Of a stretch of DNA of 64,000 nt, positions 1-10,661 are shown in pieces. Position 1 is the first letter of the stretch; each line of letters starts with the position of its first letter. The DNA is from Arthrobacter sp. FW306-2-2C-D06B. Lineage in GTDB: Bacteria; Actinomycetota; Actinomycetes; Actinomycetales; Micrococcaceae. Location: contig NZ_CP084560.1 in assembly GCF_021789175.1 (NCBI RefSeq), forward strand, positions 3,410,001 to 3,474,000, written 5' to 3'. A program made the position numbers and the translations under genes. The notes under the pieces are model-generated. The model was not told the origin of the DNA. It was given only the letters and a program-made list of their open reading frames with translations, and searched no databases.

Positions 1-1878
1 ATCCCAGAACTCGGTGCCTTGGTAGACGTCCGGTACGCCCGGCATGGTCAGTTGGACTATCTTTGCCGACAATGAGTTGGACGTCCCATACGGGTCCACG
101 AGGGCAACGAACTCTTCCAGGGCGGTCGTCACCTCCGGCACGTCGAAGACGGCGTCGACGGCGGAAGCCAGCTTCGCTTCGAAGCCCTCGTTCGGCTCTG
201 TCCAGTTGGTGGAGTTGCCGGCTTCGCGTGCAGCCTTGACGACATAGCCCTTGAGGCGTTCCCGGCTGGCCGGCCAGGCACCCGCGATGGCTTGCCATAC
301 GAGGACGGCGAGCGGCCCGTCGGGAATCGGAGCCAGTTCCTGCATACGATCCACGAATGCTTCCCATTCGTCGACCGCCTCGGAGATAGCGGAGATCCTG
401 GCCCGGGTGTCTTCGCTGCGTTTGGTGTCGTGGGTGGTCAGTGTGGTCATGGACAGCGGCAGCAGTGCCTGGCGACGTACCATCCGCTCGTGGAATCTGG
501 CCCCGGACAAGGCGAATTCCGTGGGATCCGCTCCAACCTCGGTCAGCGTCCCAAGGCGCGTGTAACGGAAGAACGCAGTGTCTTCCACGCCCTTGGCCAT
601 GACCATGCCGGAGGTCTGCTGGAAGCGGCGGCCCAGTTCGCTCCCGGCGTCGAGCAGCAGCGGAAGCAGGGCCTTGAGGGTCTGTTCCAACTCCGGCCTG
701 GTGCGGGCAGCGCGTTCAACGGCCTCAACCAAGGTGTCTTTTCCGTACGGGAGATAGCTCCGGTAGACATGAAACGAGGCAATGGTCTCGGCCAGGGCGT
801 CTGCCACGTCCGGACGGCGCATCTTCGGAGAGTCCGGGACGAGCCGCGCGAGCCGCAGGATTTCCGAATGCAGGATGCCGTCCGTGATACGCCGCTTGGT
901 GCCGTGGATCACGGCCTGGTAATCGACGGGCGAGCCCGTGCCCCGCAGCCTGGCGTCCAACGCATCAAGCCGCACCTCGGCGTCGGGATCCACGAAAAGG
1001 CGGTCGACGTCGGCGAGGGCGTCGTAGCCTGTGGTCCCCTCACAGTTGAAGTTCTCCGGAAGCTCCTCCCCTGGCTCGAGGATCTTCTCGACGAGCAGAT
1101 AGGATCCGGCCGTGGTTTCCTTGAGGCGCTCCAGGTACCCGGCAGGGTCCGCGAGGCCGTCCGGGTGATCGATCCTCAACCCGTCAACAAGCCCGTCACG
1201 GAACCATCGGGCGATCTCCGCGTGGGCTTCATCGTAGACCCATGGGATTTCGACGCGGATCCCGGCCAGGGTGTTGACCGCGAAGAAGCGCCGGTAATTC
1301 AGTTCGTCGTCAGCCCGGCGCCAGCCGACCAGCTCGTAGTGCTGGCGCGCATGGACGTCCCCGGCATCGTCACCCGCGGCATAGCTGCCTTCGGCCAGCG
1401 GGAAGCGGTGGTCGAAGTAGCGCAATTCGCCGTCGACCACTTCCAGCTTGTCGAGGTCGTCGTCGCTTCCGAGGACCGGGAGCCGGAGTTTTCCGCCGCC
1501 GAAGTCCCAGTCGACGTCGAACGCTTCCGCATAGCGGGAGGCCTTTCCCTCTCTGAGGAGGGACCACCACCAAGCATTTTGCGGGGGCGACGCAACGCCC
1601 ATGTGGTTCGGGACGATATCCACCAGGACCCCGAGCCCGGCTTCCCGTGCTGCCTTGGAGAGCGCGGCGAGCCCTTCTGCGCCGCCGCGCGAAGCATCTA
1701 CGGTTGAGGGGTCGGTGACGTCGTAACCGTGGTCCGAGCCTTCCTCCGCCGTCAGGATGGGTGACAGATACACCCAATCCACCCCGAGCTCACGCAGATA
1801 GCCCGTGAGGGCCGCCGCGTCCTGGAGCGTGAACGACGGCCTGATCTGGAGCCTGTACGTGGAGACGGGCGTCTTCAT
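1..1878 (-). CDS. treY: Maltooligosyl trehalose synthase, C-terminus beyond window edge
   Basis: GH13 enzyme that converts the reducing-end alpha-1,4 bond of a maltooligosaccharide into an alpha,alpha-1,1 bond, giving maltooligosyltrehalose. The first 626 codons are visible. The start ATG (1876-1878) overlaps the treX stop as ATGA, so translation is probably coupled. Visible GH13 landmarks are VDIVPNHMG at 86-94, [10 protein letters not shown] at 232-241 with the presumed nucleophile Asp237, and LLVEK with the presumed acid/base Glu264. The start [11 protein letters not shown] is typical of TreY. No stop codon occurs inside the window, so the gene continues to the left; treZ would be expected there but cannot be seen. 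Confidence 0.95.
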   Translation of the reverse strand, partial: MKTPVSTYRLQIRPSFTLQDAAALTGYLRELGVDWVYLSPILTAEEGSDHGYDVTDPSTVDASRGGAEGLAALSKAAREAGLGVLVDIVPNHMGVASPPQNAWWWSLLREGKASRYAEAFDVDWDFGGGKLRLPVLGSDDDLDKLEVVDGELRYFDHRFPLAEGSYAAGDDAGDVHARQHYELVGWRRADDELNYRRFFAVNTLAGIRVEIPWVYDEAHAEIARWFRDGLVDGLRIDHPDGLADPAGYLERLKETTAGSYLLVEKILEPGEELPENFNCEGTTGYDALADVDRLFVDPDAEVRLDALDARLRGTGSPVDYQAVIHGTKRRITDGILHSEILRLARLVPDSPKMRRPDVADALAETIASFHVYRSYLPYGKDTLVEAVERAARTRPELEQTLKALLPLLLDAGSELGRRFQQTSGMVMAKGVEDTAFFRYTRLGTLTEVGADPTEFALSGARFHERMVRRQALLPLSMTTLTTHDTKRSEDTRARISAISEAVDEWEAFVDRMQELAPIPDGPLAVLVWQAIAGAWPASRERLKGYVVKAAREAGNSTNWTEPNEGFEAKLASAVDAVFDVPEVTTALEEFVALVDPYGTSNSLSAKIVQLTMPGVPDVYQGTEFWD

Positions 1879-4235
1879 GATCCCCCGTTCTTGTGGGCGC
1901 GTGGCTTTCTGGGCTTCTTCGGCGCAGCGGCAGGCTTGGTTTCGGGGTCAGCCTTTGGCTCCGGAGCATGGTGCTTCTTCGGTTCAGGGGCTGCTTCCGG
2001 TACAACCTGGAGCTTCCGGGTTGACGGTGACGGTGTGGCTGGCGCAGTCAAGGAGGCCGTTTCGGTGGTGGCTGTTTGCGACAACGCGGCGAGGGACGCG
2101 GCCACGGAATGGTCCGGGTCCGTGTCCGGGACGCTATGCGCCCTCAAGACCACGAGTGATTTGGCCCCGACACCCAGGACTGCTTCTGCCTGAACGGGTT
2201 CCGTGTCGGCTCCGCCGCCGGCGGTGTCGATAATGATGTCCCAAGCAGGTGCGTATTCATCCGAGGGCACCTTGAAGCCGACTTCGTCGTCGTGGGCGTT
2301 GAAGTAGAGCAGGAAGTTGACGTCCGTGATGCGCCGTCCCTGGTTGTCCCGGCCGCGGATCCCGTCGCCGTTGAGGAACACGCCCACGGAGCGGCCGAAG
2401 CCGCTGTCCCAGTCCGACGGCGTCATGGTGGTTCCGTCGACGTCGAGCCATACGATGTCCGGAAGCCTCTCGCCTTCGCCCCGCAGCACCGGGCGTCCGT
2501 CGAAGAAGCGGCTGCGGCGGAAGGTGGGGTGCTTGGCGCGCAAAGCGCTGACCGCGGCTGTGAACTCCACGAGCGGCTGGTCCACGCTGTCCCAGTTGAT
2601 CCAGGTCAGCTCGGAGTCCTGGCAGTAGCCGTTGTTGTTGCCCCGCTGCGTCCGGCCCAGCTCGTCACCGTGCAGCAGCATCGGGACACCCTGGGACAGG
2701 AGCATGGAGGCGATGAAGTTCCGCTGCTGGCGGGCACGAAGGCCCAGGACCTTGGGATCCTCCGTGGGTCCTTCGACGCCGCAGTTCCAGGAACGGTTGT
2801 GGGATTCGCCGTCGTTGTTGCCCTCGCCGTTCGCTTCGTTGTGCTTCTCGTTGTAGGACACCAGATCGGCCAGGGTGAAGCCGTCGTGGGCCGTGACGAA
2901 GTTGATGGAAGCCACCGGGCGGCGCCCCGAGTGCTCGTAAAGATCCGCCGACCCGGTCAACCGGGACGCGAACTCGCCCAGGGTGGACGGCTCGCCACGC
3001 CAGAAATCGCGCACCGTGTCCCGGTACTTGCCATTCCATTCCGTCCACTGCGGCGGGAAATTGCCCACCTGGTAGCCGCCCGGGCCGACGTCCCACGGCT
3101 CGGCGATCAGCTTGACCTGCGAAACCACCGGATCCTGCTGGATGAGCTCGAAGAAAGTCGACAGCTTGTCCACGTCATAGAACTCACGGGCCAGCGTGGA
3201 CGCGAGGTCGAAGCGGAAACCATCCACATGCATTTCGGTGACCCAGTAACGCAGGGAATCCATGAGCAACTGCAAGGAATGCGGGCTGCGCACGTTCAGC
3301 GAGTTGCCCGTGCCCGTGTAGTCCATGTAGTGCTTCTCGTCGCCCTCCATCAGCCGGTAGTACGCGGAGTTGTCGATGCCCTTGAAGGACAGCGTCGGGC
3401 CAAGGTGGTTGCCTTCGGCGGTGTGGTTGTACACGACATCGAGAATGACCTCGATCCCGGCCCGGTGGAGGGACCGGACCATGGCCTTGAAGTCTTGCAC
3501 CTGCTGGCCTGTATCGCCCTTGGAGCTGTAGCTGTTGTGCGGGGCAAAGAACCCGATCGTGTTGTAGCCCCAGTAGTTGTTCAGCCCCTTGTCCTGCAGG
3601 ATGCCGTCGTTCGTGAACTGGTGGACGGGCATGAGTTCGATGGCCGTGACGCCGAGCTTCTGCAGGTGGGAAATGACCGACGGGTGGGCGACGCCGGCGT
3701 AGGTGCCGCGCTGCTCCTCCGGGACCTCGGGGTGGAGCTGGGTCAGGCCCTTGACGTGCGCCTCGTAAATCACGGAACGGTGGTACGGGATCCGCGGGAG
3801 GTGGTCCCCGTCCCAATCGAAGAACGGGTTGATGACCACGCCCATCATCATGTGCGGCGCGGAATCCTTGTCGTTGCGGGAGTCCGGATCCCCCATGTTG
3901 TACGAGAAAAGCGCCGGATCCCAGTCGATCTGCCGGTGGATGGCCTTGGCGTAAGGGTCCAGGAGGAGCTTGTTGGGATTGAAGCGCTGCCCGTTGGCAG
4001 GGTCATACGGACCATGCACGCGGTACCCGTACTTCTGGCCGGGCTGGACGTGCGGCAGGTAGCAATGCCATACGTAGCCGTCCACCTCGCTGACAGTGTA
4101 GGAAATCTCTTCTCCGTCGTCGTCGAAGAGACACAATTCCACCTTTTCCGCCTTCTCGCTGAACAGCGCGAAGTTGGTTCCCGTGCCATCGAAAGTAGCC
4201 CCCAACGGGTATGCGGATCCTGGCCAAACGTCCAC
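1875..4235 (-). CDS. treX: Glycogen debranching enzyme TreX/GlgX
   Basis: Isoamylase-type GH13 enzyme that cleaves alpha-1,6 branches of glycogen and supplies linear maltooligosaccharides to TreY. 786 residues: an N-terminal CBM48-like beta domain (about 10-95), then the catalytic barrel with DVVYNH (266-271), DGFRFDLAS with presumed nucleophile Asp343, and LIAEPWD with presumed acid Glu379. The GTG start at 4233-4235 follows an AAGGAG ribosome site. About 86 residues after residue 700 form a low-complexity Pro/Ala/Lys tail ending in [14 protein letters not shown]; the usual enzyme is near 700 residues, so the tail is an addition. Pairing with treY supports TreX rather than a stand-alone GlgX. 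Confidence 0.95.
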   Translation of the reverse strand: MDVWPGSAYPLGATFDGTGTNFALFSEKAEKVELCLFDDDGEEISYTVSEVDGYVWHCYLPHVQPGQKYGYRVHGPYDPANGQRFNPNKLLLDPYAKAIHRQIDWDPALFSYNMGDPDSRNDKDSAPHMMMGVVINPFFDWDGDHLPRIPYHRSVIYEAHVKGLTQLHPEVPEEQRGTYAGVAHPSVISHLQKLGVTAIELMPVHQFTNDGILQDKGLNNYWGYNTIGFFAPHNSYSSKGDTGQQVQDFKAMVRSLHRAGIEVILDVVYNHTAEGNHLGPTLSFKGIDNSAYYRLMEGDEKHYMDYTGTGNSLNVRSPHSLQLLMDSLRYWVTEMHVDGFRFDLASTLAREFYDVDKLSTFFELIQQDPVVSQVKLIAEPWDVGPGGYQVGNFPPQWTEWNGKYRDTVRDFWRGEPSTLGEFASRLTGSADLYEHSGRRPVASINFVTAHDGFTLADLVSYNEKHNEANGEGNNDGESHNRSWNCGVEGPTEDPKVLGLRARQQRNFIASMLLSQGVPMLLHGDELGRTQRGNNNGYCQDSELTWINWDSVDQPLVEFTAAVSALRAKHPTFRRSRFFDGRPVLRGEGERLPDIVWLDVDGTTMTPSDWDSGFGRSVGVFLNGDGIRGRDNQGRRITDVNFLLYFNAHDDEVGFKVPSDEYAPAWDIIIDTAGGGADTEPVQAEAVLGVGAKSLVVLRAHSVPDTDPDHSVAASLAALSQTATTETASLTAPATPSPSTRKLQVVPEAAPEPKKHHAPEPKADPETKPAAAPKKPRKPRAHKNGGS

Positions 4236-4309
4236 GTGTTCTCCTTCATGTGCCGGATAACTTTCTGCCAGCCTAGCGAGACTAAGCGACTTTCACGGAA
4301 CATCCGGGA

Positions 4310-5854
4310 TCATCCGGCGCGATGTTCCCCGAGAAATCGGAACACATCGGGGACGGCCCGGGCAATATCGGAAGCGGTCACCGGCCCGCCCGCCGAGGCT
4401 GCGCTGCCTGCCATTCCGTGGATGCCCGCGCCGACGGCGGCTACCGCAGCCCAGCGCTCATCAGGGGCGATTCCCAACGCTGCGAAAGGTCCGTCGTCGT
4501 CCAGCCCGGATTCCGCGTACGCCGCAGCCAACGCGCCGACGATCCCGCCAAGGACGTCCCCGCTGCCTGCCGTTGACATCCACGGGCATCCATCCGACTG
4601 GCTGAAGACCGCCCCGGAAGGCGAGGCAACCACCGTTGTGGCACCTTTGAGCAAGACGACGGCACCGGTGTGCTCGGCCGCAAGCCGGGCGAAATGCACG
4701 GTCCGCGATTCCACGTCGTCCCGCGTGACGCGCACTTCGCCTCGGCCGAGAAGAGCCGCTAGCTCCCCGGCGTGCGGGGTGAGAATCCAGTTCGGCGGGC
4801 AGCGTTCCGGCAGGAGTTCCAGGGCTCCGGCGTCGACGACGGCGGGCTGGCCGGCGCTGGCTGCCGCGGCCAATACGTCGCGGGCTCGCTGGAGTTGTTC
4901 GGCTCCGTCCAGGCCAGGACCGAGCAGCCAGGCCTGGACCCGGCCGGGCCCCGCCGGCTCCCAGATGGCTTCGGGGGTTCGTGCCAGGACCTGCCGCGCC
5001 ACGACTTCCGGGCCGAGATACCGCACCATTCCCGCACCGGCCGCGGAGGCGGCCTCGACACAGAGAGCCGCGGCCCCGGTGTAGCGCTCGGAACCTGCCA
5101 CGATGCCCAGGACTCCTCTGGTGTACTTCTGGGCCCGACGCCCCGGCTCCGGAAGCACGGCGGCCAGGTCAGGTGCGGAGAAGCGGCGCAGGGCAGGTGC
5201 CGGAAGATGCTCCTCGACGCCGATGGGCACCAGGATCACCCGGCCGGCGCGGCCCTCGCCCGGGTCGGCCATCAGCCCGGCTTTGATTCCTCCGAATGCC
5301 ACGGTCAGGCGCGCCGCCAATACAGGCCAGTGGACCTCGCCTGTGTCGGCGTCCAGTCCGCTGGGAGTATCGCAGGCCACCACCAGACTGGGCCTCAGCT
5401 CCTCCAGTGCGGCAATTAATTCCGCGGCCGGACCTCCGAGGCCGCCACGGGCGCCGGTGCCCAAGATGGCGTCGAGGATTGCGTCGTCGCCGGCGATCAG
5501 CACGGCCAGTTCTTCGGCGTTGTCCTGGTCCAAGACGTGGATGCGTCCGCCCGCGTCACGGAAGGCCGCGAGGGCCTCAGGATGGGCGGAACCGGCGGTG
5601 AGCACCGCCGTCGTGCGCATGCCGCGCCTCGCGAGCATTGCCGCGGCGAAAAGACCGTCCCCGCCGTTGTTGCCCTTGCCCGCCAGCACGGTGACGCTCG
5701 AGCCGTAAAGGCGGCGGCCTTCCGAACGCAGTTCACGCACGACGGCGTTTGCCAGTCCGTGCGCTGCGCGTTGCATGAGAACAGCGCCTTCGCCGGCATC
5801 AAGAAGCGGTTGTTCCGCTGCCCTGATCTGTGTTCCGGTGAAGGCGCTGATCAT
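4310..5854 (-). CDS. nnr: Bifunctional NAD(P)H-hydrate epimerase/dehydratase
   Basis: Repairs hydrated NADH and NADPH. The N-terminal YjeF_N epimerase domain (about 1-215) carries GNNGGDGL at 61-68. The C-terminal ribokinase-like dehydratase domain (about 225-514) carries TPHAGE at 359-364 and AGSGDVLGG at 429-437. Both modules are fused in one 514-residue chain, as in many bacteria. acpS lies 14 bases upstream on the same strand, so the two are probably co-transcribed. A weak inverted repeat (arms 4297-4304 and 4321-4328) overlaps the stop codon and could help end the transcript. Cytosolic. Confidence 0.95.
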   Translation of the reverse strand: MISAFTGTQIRAAEQPLLDAGEGAVLMQRAAHGLANAVVRELRSEGRRLYGSSVTVLAGKGNNGGDGLFAAAMLARRGMRTTAVLTAGSAHPEALAAFRDAGGRIHVLDQDNAEELAVLIAGDDAILDAILGTGARGGLGGPAAELIAALEELRPSLVVACDTPSGLDADTGEVHWPVLAARLTVAFGGIKAGLMADPGEGRAGRVILVPIGVEEHLPAPALRRFSAPDLAAVLPEPGRRAQKYTRGVLGIVAGSERYTGAAALCVEAASAAGAGMVRYLGPEVVARQVLARTPEAIWEPAGPGRVQAWLLGPGLDGAEQLQRARDVLAAAASAGQPAVVDAGALELLPERCPPNWILTPHAGELAALLGRGEVRVTRDDVESRTVHFARLAAEHTGAVVLLKGATTVVASPSGAVFSQSDGCPWMSTAGSGDVLGGIVGALAAAYAESGLDDDGPFAALGIAPDERWAAVAAVGAGIHGMAGSAASAGGPVTASDIARAVPDVFRFLGEHRAG

Positions 5855-5868
5855 CGTTGCTTGTGCTG

Positions 5869-6216
5869 CTAGGCTTCGGCGATGACCATGGCTGTGGCGA
5901 TTCCGCCGTCGTGGCTCATGGACACGTGCCAGCGCTTCACGCCCATGGACTCGGCAACTGCCAGCACGGTGCCCTTGACCTTGATGGTGGGGCCGTTCTG
6001 GTCGAGGCCGATCCAGCAGTCCTGCCAGTTCATGCCGGCCGGAGCCCCCAGGACCTTGGCTACGGCTTCCTTGGCCGCGAAGCGTGCGGCCAAGGACCGC
6101 GTGTTGAGTTCGCGTTCCGCGGGAACGAACAAACGGTCCCGGAGGCCCGGGGTCCGCTCGAGTTGGCGCCCGAAGCGCTCTATGTCTACGACGTCTACGC
6201 CTATGCCAACAATCAT
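5869..6216 (-). CDS. acpS: Holo-[acyl-carrier-protein] synthase
   Basis: Transfers 4'-phosphopantetheine from CoA to the acyl carrier protein. 115 residues, standard AcpS length. The N-terminus [15 protein letters not shown] contains the metal-binding Asp8, and [13 protein letters not shown] contains the conserved Glu50. It begins 4 bases after the glmS stop and is followed 14 bases later by nnr, so glmS-acpS-nnr look like one operon. Cytosolic. Confidence 0.96.
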   Translation of the reverse strand: MIVGIGVDVVDIERFGRQLERTPGLRDRLFVPAERELNTRSLAARFAAKEAVAKVLGAPAGMNWQDCWIGLDQNGPTIKVKGTVLAVAESMGVKRWHVSMSHDGGIATAMVIAEA

Positions 6217-6220
6217 GCGG

Positions 6221-8113
6221 CTATTCTACGGTCACACTCTTGGCGAGGTTGCGCGGCTGGTCCACGTCGTATCCCTTGGCCTTGGCCAGCTCTGCAGCAA
6301 AAATCTGCAGCGGAACAGTGGTGAGAAGCGGCATCAGCAGGGTAGGCGTCTGAGGGACGTAGAAAACGTGCTCGGCGTACGCACGCACGGCTTCGTCGCC
6401 TTCTTCGGCGATCACCAGGGTACGCGCACCGCGGGCGCGGATTTCCTGGATGTTGCTGACGACCTTCGCATGGAGGGAATCGCGGCCCCGAGGCGAGGGA
6501 ACCACCACAAAGACGGGCTGCCCTTCGTCGATCAAGGCAATCGGACCGTGCTTGAGCTCACCGGCTGCGAACCCTTCAGCATGGATGTACGCGATTTCCT
6601 TGAGCTTCAACGCGCCCTCGAGCGCTACCGGGAAGCCCACGTGGCGGCCTAGGAAGAGCACCGACTTCTCGTCCTTCATGCTGCGGGCGAGCTCGCGCAG
6701 GGGACCTGCGTTGTCGAGGATCTTCTGGATGTGGGCGGGAATCTTTCCAAGGTCCGCCAAGACGTCCTTGATCTGGCCGGAGAAGATGTTTCCCCGGAGC
6801 TGGGCGAGGTAGAGACCGAGCAGGTACGCGGCCGTGATCTGGGCCAGGAACGCCTTGGTGGAAGCGACGGCGATCTCCGGACCGGCGTGGGTGTAGAGAA
6901 CAGCATCTGATTCGCGCGGGATGGTGGATCCGTTGGTGTTGCAGATCGAGATCGTCTTGGCGCCCTGTTCGCGGGCGTAACGGACGGCCATCAGGGTGTC
7001 CATGGTCTCGCCGGACTGGCTGATGGACACCACCAGGGTGTTGGCGTCCACGATCGGGTCGCGGTAGCGGAATTCGTGCGCGAGCTCCACCTCGGTGGGG
7101 ATGCGGCACCAGTTTTCGATCGCGTACTTGGCGACCATCCCGGCGTATGCGGCCGTGCCACAGGCGAGGACGATGATTTTGTTGACCTGCTTCAGCAGCT
7201 CAGGGTCGATCCGAAGCTCGCTCAAGGTCAGCTGGCCGTTAATGTCGGAGCGGCCGAGGAGGGTCTGGGTGACTGCGTCCGGCTGGTCGTGGATTTCCTT
7301 CTCCATGAAGGAGCTGAAGCCACCCTTTTCCGCCGAAGCGGGGTCCCAGTCAACGTGGTATTCCTTGCCCTGGGCGGGTGCCCCGAAGAAGTCGGTGATC
7401 TCCACGGTCTCGGCGGTGATGGTGACGATCTGGTCCTGGCCCAGCTCGACGGCGCGGCGCGTGTGATCGATGAAACCGGACACGTCGGAGCCGAGGAAGT
7501 TCTCGCCCTCCCCCAGTCCAACAACAAGGGGGGAGTTGCGACGGGCGGCGACGACGACGTCCGGCCGCTCGGCGTGCACGGCGAGGAGCGTGAACGCGCC
7601 TTCGAGCCGCTGGCAGGCGAGCTGCATCGCTTTGGTGAGCTTGCCGTTGGAGGAGTCCCCGTTGAGCTGGTTCCGGAAAATATCGCCCAGGAGTGCTGCC
7701 GCTACCTCGGTGTCCGTCTCTGACTCGAAAGTGACACCCTTGGCGATGAGCTCCAGCTTGAGCTCGGCGAAGTTTTCGATGATTCCGTTGTGGATCATCG
7801 CCAAGCGTCCGCCATCCGCCAGATGCGGGTGGGCGTTCTGGTCGGTGGGTCCACCATGTGTGGCCCAGCGGGTGTGGCCGATGCCGGTCAACGAGTCCGG
7901 GAGCGGATTCACCTCGAGCTCGTTCAGCAGATTGCTTAGTTTTCCGGACTTCTTCCGGGCTGTGATGGTTCCATCAGCCACCACTGCAACTCCGGCTGAA
8001 TCATAGCCCCGGTATTCAAGCCTCCGGAGTCCTTCAAGCACGACGTCGAGGGCCGAGTGCCCGGCATCTGCCCGGCGGGATGAATTGCCAACGTAACCTA
8101 CGATTCCACACAT
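6221..8113 (-). CDS. glmS: Glutamine-fructose-6-phosphate aminotransferase
   Basis: Makes glucosamine-6-phosphate from fructose-6-phosphate and glutamine, the entry to UDP-GlcNAc and peptidoglycan. 630 residues from the ATG at 8111-8113, chosen because the protein must begin MCGIVGYVG so that Cys2 becomes the N-terminal nucleophile; the open frame runs upstream but that extension is not coding. It has an N-terminal class II glutamine amidotransferase domain and two C-terminal SIS domains, and ends [13 protein letters not shown] as expected. The next enzyme of the pathway, glmM, lies about 2.5 kb away. No glmS ribozyme is apparent in the leader. Confidence 0.97.
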   Translation of the reverse strand: MCGIVGYVGNSSRRADAGHSALDVVLEGLRRLEYRGYDSAGVAVVADGTITARKKSGKLSNLLNELEVNPLPDSLTGIGHTRWATHGGPTDQNAHPHLADGGRLAMIHNGIIENFAELKLELIAKGVTFESETDTEVAAALLGDIFRNQLNGDSSNGKLTKAMQLACQRLEGAFTLLAVHAERPDVVVAARRNSPLVVGLGEGENFLGSDVSGFIDHTRRAVELGQDQIVTITAETVEITDFFGAPAQGKEYHVDWDPASAEKGGFSSFMEKEIHDQPDAVTQTLLGRSDINGQLTLSELRIDPELLKQVNKIIVLACGTAAYAGMVAKYAIENWCRIPTEVELAHEFRYRDPIVDANTLVVSISQSGETMDTLMAVRYAREQGAKTISICNTNGSTIPRESDAVLYTHAGPEIAVASTKAFLAQITAAYLLGLYLAQLRGNIFSGQIKDVLADLGKIPAHIQKILDNAGPLRELARSMKDEKSVLFLGRHVGFPVALEGALKLKEIAYIHAEGFAAGELKHGPIALIDEGQPVFVVVPSPRGRDSLHAKVVSNIQEIRARGARTLVIAEEGDEAVRAYAEHVFYVPQTPTLLMPLLTTVPLQIFAAELAKAKGYDVDQPRNLAKSVTVE

Positions 8114-8291
8114 GCCTACAAGAGTAGCGGGTGCCCCGTGAAATGGACGTAGGATATCCGGGCCCGCACGTAGGCCAGACCGCGGAATATGCCGGATAGC
8201 GCACCTTTTCCGGAGAGCATGCTCACACAAAATCTTCCCGCCGTTCATGCTGTATTTCCGGATCAGCCAACGGAGGGGCAGAATCTCTATA

Positions 8292-9257
8292 GTGACTTTG
8301 CAACGCAATGAAGCGAACGGCGACAGCTCCTCTCCGTTCGTGGAGCTGGACAGGCAGACGTGGTCCCGGCTGGGTGCACAGATGGAGCAGCCGCTTAACG
8401 AAGAGGACATCATCCGGCTTCGCGGGCTCGGCGATCCCCTGGACATGAAGGAAATCCGCGAGGTCTACCTTCCGCTCTCCCGCTTGTTGCACCTTTACGT
8501 CCAGGCATCACAACAGCTTCATGCAGCCACAACCACTTTCCTTGGCGAGCAGACCCAGCGCACGCCCTTCGTGATCGGCGTCGCAGGTTCGGTGGCGGTC
8601 GGTAAGTCCACTATTGCCCGCGTGCTGCGCGAGATGCTTCGGCGTTGGCCTGGCACCCCGAACGTCGAACTCATCACCACCGACGGCTTCCTGTACCCGC
8701 TCGCTGAGTTGAAGCGCCGGCATTTGCTTGAACGCAAGGGCTTTCCGGAGTCCTACGACCGCCGGGCCTTGCTTCGATTCGTGAGTGCGATCAAGGGGGG
8801 TGCCGAAGAGGTCCGCGCTCCTTGGTATTCGCACGTCACCTACGACATCGTCCCGGACAAGGAAGTGGTGGTCCGACGGCCTGATGTCCTCATTGTCGAG
8901 GGCCTCAATGTGTTGGCGCCCGCCCGTCCCCGGCAGGACGGCCGGCAAGGCTTGGCCCTGAGCGACTTCTTTGATTTCTCCATTTACGTTGACGCCAAGA
9001 CCTCGTACATCGAAGACTGGTACGTGGACCGTTTCCGCAAGCTTCGAACCACGGCGTTCGCCCAGCCCGAATCCTACTTCCACCGTTACGCCACGCTCTC
9101 GGACGCCGAGGCGGAAGCCACTGCACGCGGCATTTGGAAGCGCATCAACGAACCCAACCTTGAGGAAAACGTGCTACCTACCCGTGGCCGTGCGCAGCTT
9201 GTCCTCACGAAGGACGCCGACCATTCCATCCGCCGCATGCTGCTCCGAAAGGTCTAG
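8292..9257 (+). CDS. coaA: Type I pantothenate kinase
   Basis: Phosphorylates pantothenate, the first step of CoA synthesis. I favour the GTG at 8292 (321 residues): GGAGGGG lies 13 bases upstream and [10 protein letters not shown] is a plausible N-terminus. An in-frame ATG at 8247 would add 15 residues but has no ribosome site. The Walker A motif [11 protein letters not shown] is at 96-106, followed by the ITTDGFLYP and VEGLNVL segments of bacterial CoaA. Divergent from glmS. A D,D-carboxypeptidase gene starts 5 bases after the stop. Confidence 0.95.
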   Translation: MTLQRNEANGDSSSPFVELDRQTWSRLGAQMEQPLNEEDIIRLRGLGDPLDMKEIREVYLPLSRLLHLYVQASQQLHAATTTFLGEQTQRTPFVIGVAGSVAVGKSTIARVLREMLRRWPGTPNVELITTDGFLYPLAELKRRHLLERKGFPESYDRRALLRFVSAIKGGAEEVRAPWYSHVTYDIVPDKEVVVRRPDVLIVEGLNVLAPARPRQDGRQGLALSDFFDFSIYVDAKTSYIEDWYVDRFRKLRTTAFAQPESYFHRYATLSDAEAEATARGIWKRINEPNLEENVLPTRGRAQLVLTKDADHSIRRMLLRKV

Positions 9258-9262
9258 CACGG

Positions 9263-10117
9263 ATGTGCTACAACTGCGGCCCGAGCCGAAGGTCCTTCAC
9301 GACGCTGCTTGCCGCAGGGGTGGGAATGGCGGCCCTGGCAGCCTGCAGCCCGGACACCCGGGTCGCTTCGCCCGCATCCGCACCGTCCTCTTCGGGCCCC
9401 CAGACCGCAACGCCGACGCCGACGCCGACGACCCCTGTTCCCGCCACAGCGGCGAGTGAGCCGCCGTCGAGCGCACCGCCGTCGAAGGCTCCGCCGTCGG
9501 GTGTGCTGTCCCAGCAGTTTTCCCTGAGCGACCCGGCGAGCCAGTGGGTCATCGTCAACAAGCGCCGGCCGCTGACCCCCTTGCAGTTTGTCCCTGCCGA
9601 CTTGGCCCAGCCACGCGTGCAGCTGGCAGTCAGCGGAGAGGCGTCCCTGCTCAACAGCACCACCGCCGGAGCAGCCGAAGAGCTCTTCGCGGCAGCCGCC
9701 TCGGCCGGCGTCACCATGACTTTGGCGTCCGGTTACCGTTCTTTCCAGACCCAAACGGCCACGTACAACGGCTACGTGAGCACCCGCGGCCAGGCCTCGG
9801 CGGACACAGCTTCCGCCCGTCCCGGCTTCTCGGAACACCAGACGGGTTGGGCGTTCGACATCGGAGACGGCGGCGGGGCGTGCAGCTTCGAGCCCTGCTT
9901 CGCTGACCAGCCGGCCGCCGTTTGGGCCAAGGCAAATGCGTACAAGTACGGCTTCGTTGTCAGATACCCGTGGATGCTCAATGAAATCACCGGGTATTAC
10001 TACGAACCGTGGCATTTGCGATTCATCGGGGTTGAGGCTGCGACGGATATGGCCAAGCGGGGCATCGGCACCCTCGAGGAGTACTTTGGACTCGACGCGG
10101 CGCCAGGCTACCCATAG
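9263..10117 (+). CDS. VanY/DacB-type D-alanyl-D-alanine carboxypeptidase lipoprotein
   Basis: Predicted extracytoplasmic M15B peptidase acting on D-Ala-D-Ala ends of peptidoglycan stems. 284 residues. The N-terminus has a twin-arginine-like SRRSF (Arg9-Arg10), a hydrophobic core and a lipobox LAAC with Cys28, so it is probably a Tat-exported lipoprotein. A Pro/Thr/Ser-rich linker spans about 40-80. Zinc-site motifs are intact: SEHQTGWAFDI gives His192 and Asp199, and EPWH gives Glu248 and His251. The stretch SGYRSFQTQ also fits the family. It is 5 bases after coaA and probably co-transcribed with it. Confidence 0.92.
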   Translation: MCYNCGPSRRSFTTLLAAGVGMAALAACSPDTRVASPASAPSSSGPQTATPTPTPTTPVPATAASEPPSSAPPSKAPPSGVLSQQFSLSDPASQWVIVNKRRPLTPLQFVPADLAQPRVQLAVSGEASLLNSTTAGAAEELFAAAASAGVTMTLASGYRSFQTQTATYNGYVSTRGQASADTASARPGFSEHQTGWAFDIGDGGGACSFEPCFADQPAAVWAKANAYKYGFVVRYPWMLNEITGYYYEPWHLRFIGVEAATDMAKRGIGTLEEYFGLDAAPGYP

Positions 10118-10205
10118 AGGTTGATTAACCGGGGAACTTCCCGACACTCCTGGGAATTGAACGGCTGCTCACTTCGAATTCACAAGCATGCACTAGCTTG
10201 GTGCC

Positions 10206-10595
10206 ATGTTGAGTGGATTTAAGAATTTCATTCTGAAGGGCAACGTCGTAGACCTTGCCGTAGCCGTCGTCATGGGCGCCGCCTTCGGTGCAGTGGTTGA
10301 TGCACTCGTCAAGAACGTCCTCATGCCGCTGATCGCTGCCTTGGTTGGATCCCCCAACTTCGACAGTTTCGCGAAGGTAACCATCAACGGAAATGACCTG
10401 CAGTTCGGGGTTTTGCTGACCGCGATCGTCAACTTCGTCCTGGTAGCCGCCGCAATCTATTTCGTCGTGGTAGCACCGATGAACCACCTCATTGAGCGCC
10501 GCAACGCCAAGTTGGGCATCTCGGAAGATGAGCCGGCGGCCGATCCCACGGTCACGCTCCTCACCGAGATCCGCGACAACCTGGTCCAAAGGTAA
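10206..10595 (+). CDS. mscL: Large-conductance mechanosensitive channel
   Basis: Pentameric stretch-activated channel that vents solutes on hypo-osmotic shock. 129 residues. The short N-terminal helix MLSGFKNFILKGNVVDLAVAV leads into the first membrane helix (about 14-40). The second helix is about 68-92, followed by a charged cytoplasmic tail ending in LLTEIRDNLVQR. The 88-base upstream gap separates it from the carboxypeptidase gene, so it may have its own promoter. It ends at a strong bidirectional terminator shared with glmM. Confidence 0.97.
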   Translation: MLSGFKNFILKGNVVDLAVAVVMGAAFGAVVDALVKNVLMPLIAALVGSPNFDSFAKVTINGNDLQFGVLLTAIVNFVLVAAAIYFVVVAPMNHLIERRNAKLGISEDEPAADPTVTLLTEIRDNLVQR

Positions 10596-10606
10596 GCCGC
10601 TGAAAT

Positions 10607-10644
10607 AACTGTGGCCCGCCTCCACACGGAGACGGGCCACAGTT
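10607..10644. terminator. Bidirectional terminator between mscL and glmM
   Basis: A perfect 12-bp stem (AACTGTGGCCCG at 10607-10618 with its complement at 10633-10644) closes a 14-base loop. It lies between the convergent ends of mscL (+) and glmM (-), with A-rich sequence on one side and T-rich sequence on the other. Confidence 0.85.
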
Positions 10645-10661
10645 GTTTGGTGCTTTCGGGC

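Noticed and set aside
292..5084. Long plus-strand open frames (471 and 930 codons) opposite treY, treX and nnr
   Set aside because: They are antisense to clearly conserved genes and have no family motifs; such frames are expected in GC-rich DNA with strong third-position bias.
8114..8291. Possible glmS ribozyme or riboswitch in the glmS leader
   Set aside because: No ribozyme core or riboswitch pattern could be recognised in this short divergent gap.
6221..8446. A 741-codon start for glmS
   Set aside because: The enzyme needs Cys2 as its N-terminal nucleophile, so the ATG at 8113 is the start.
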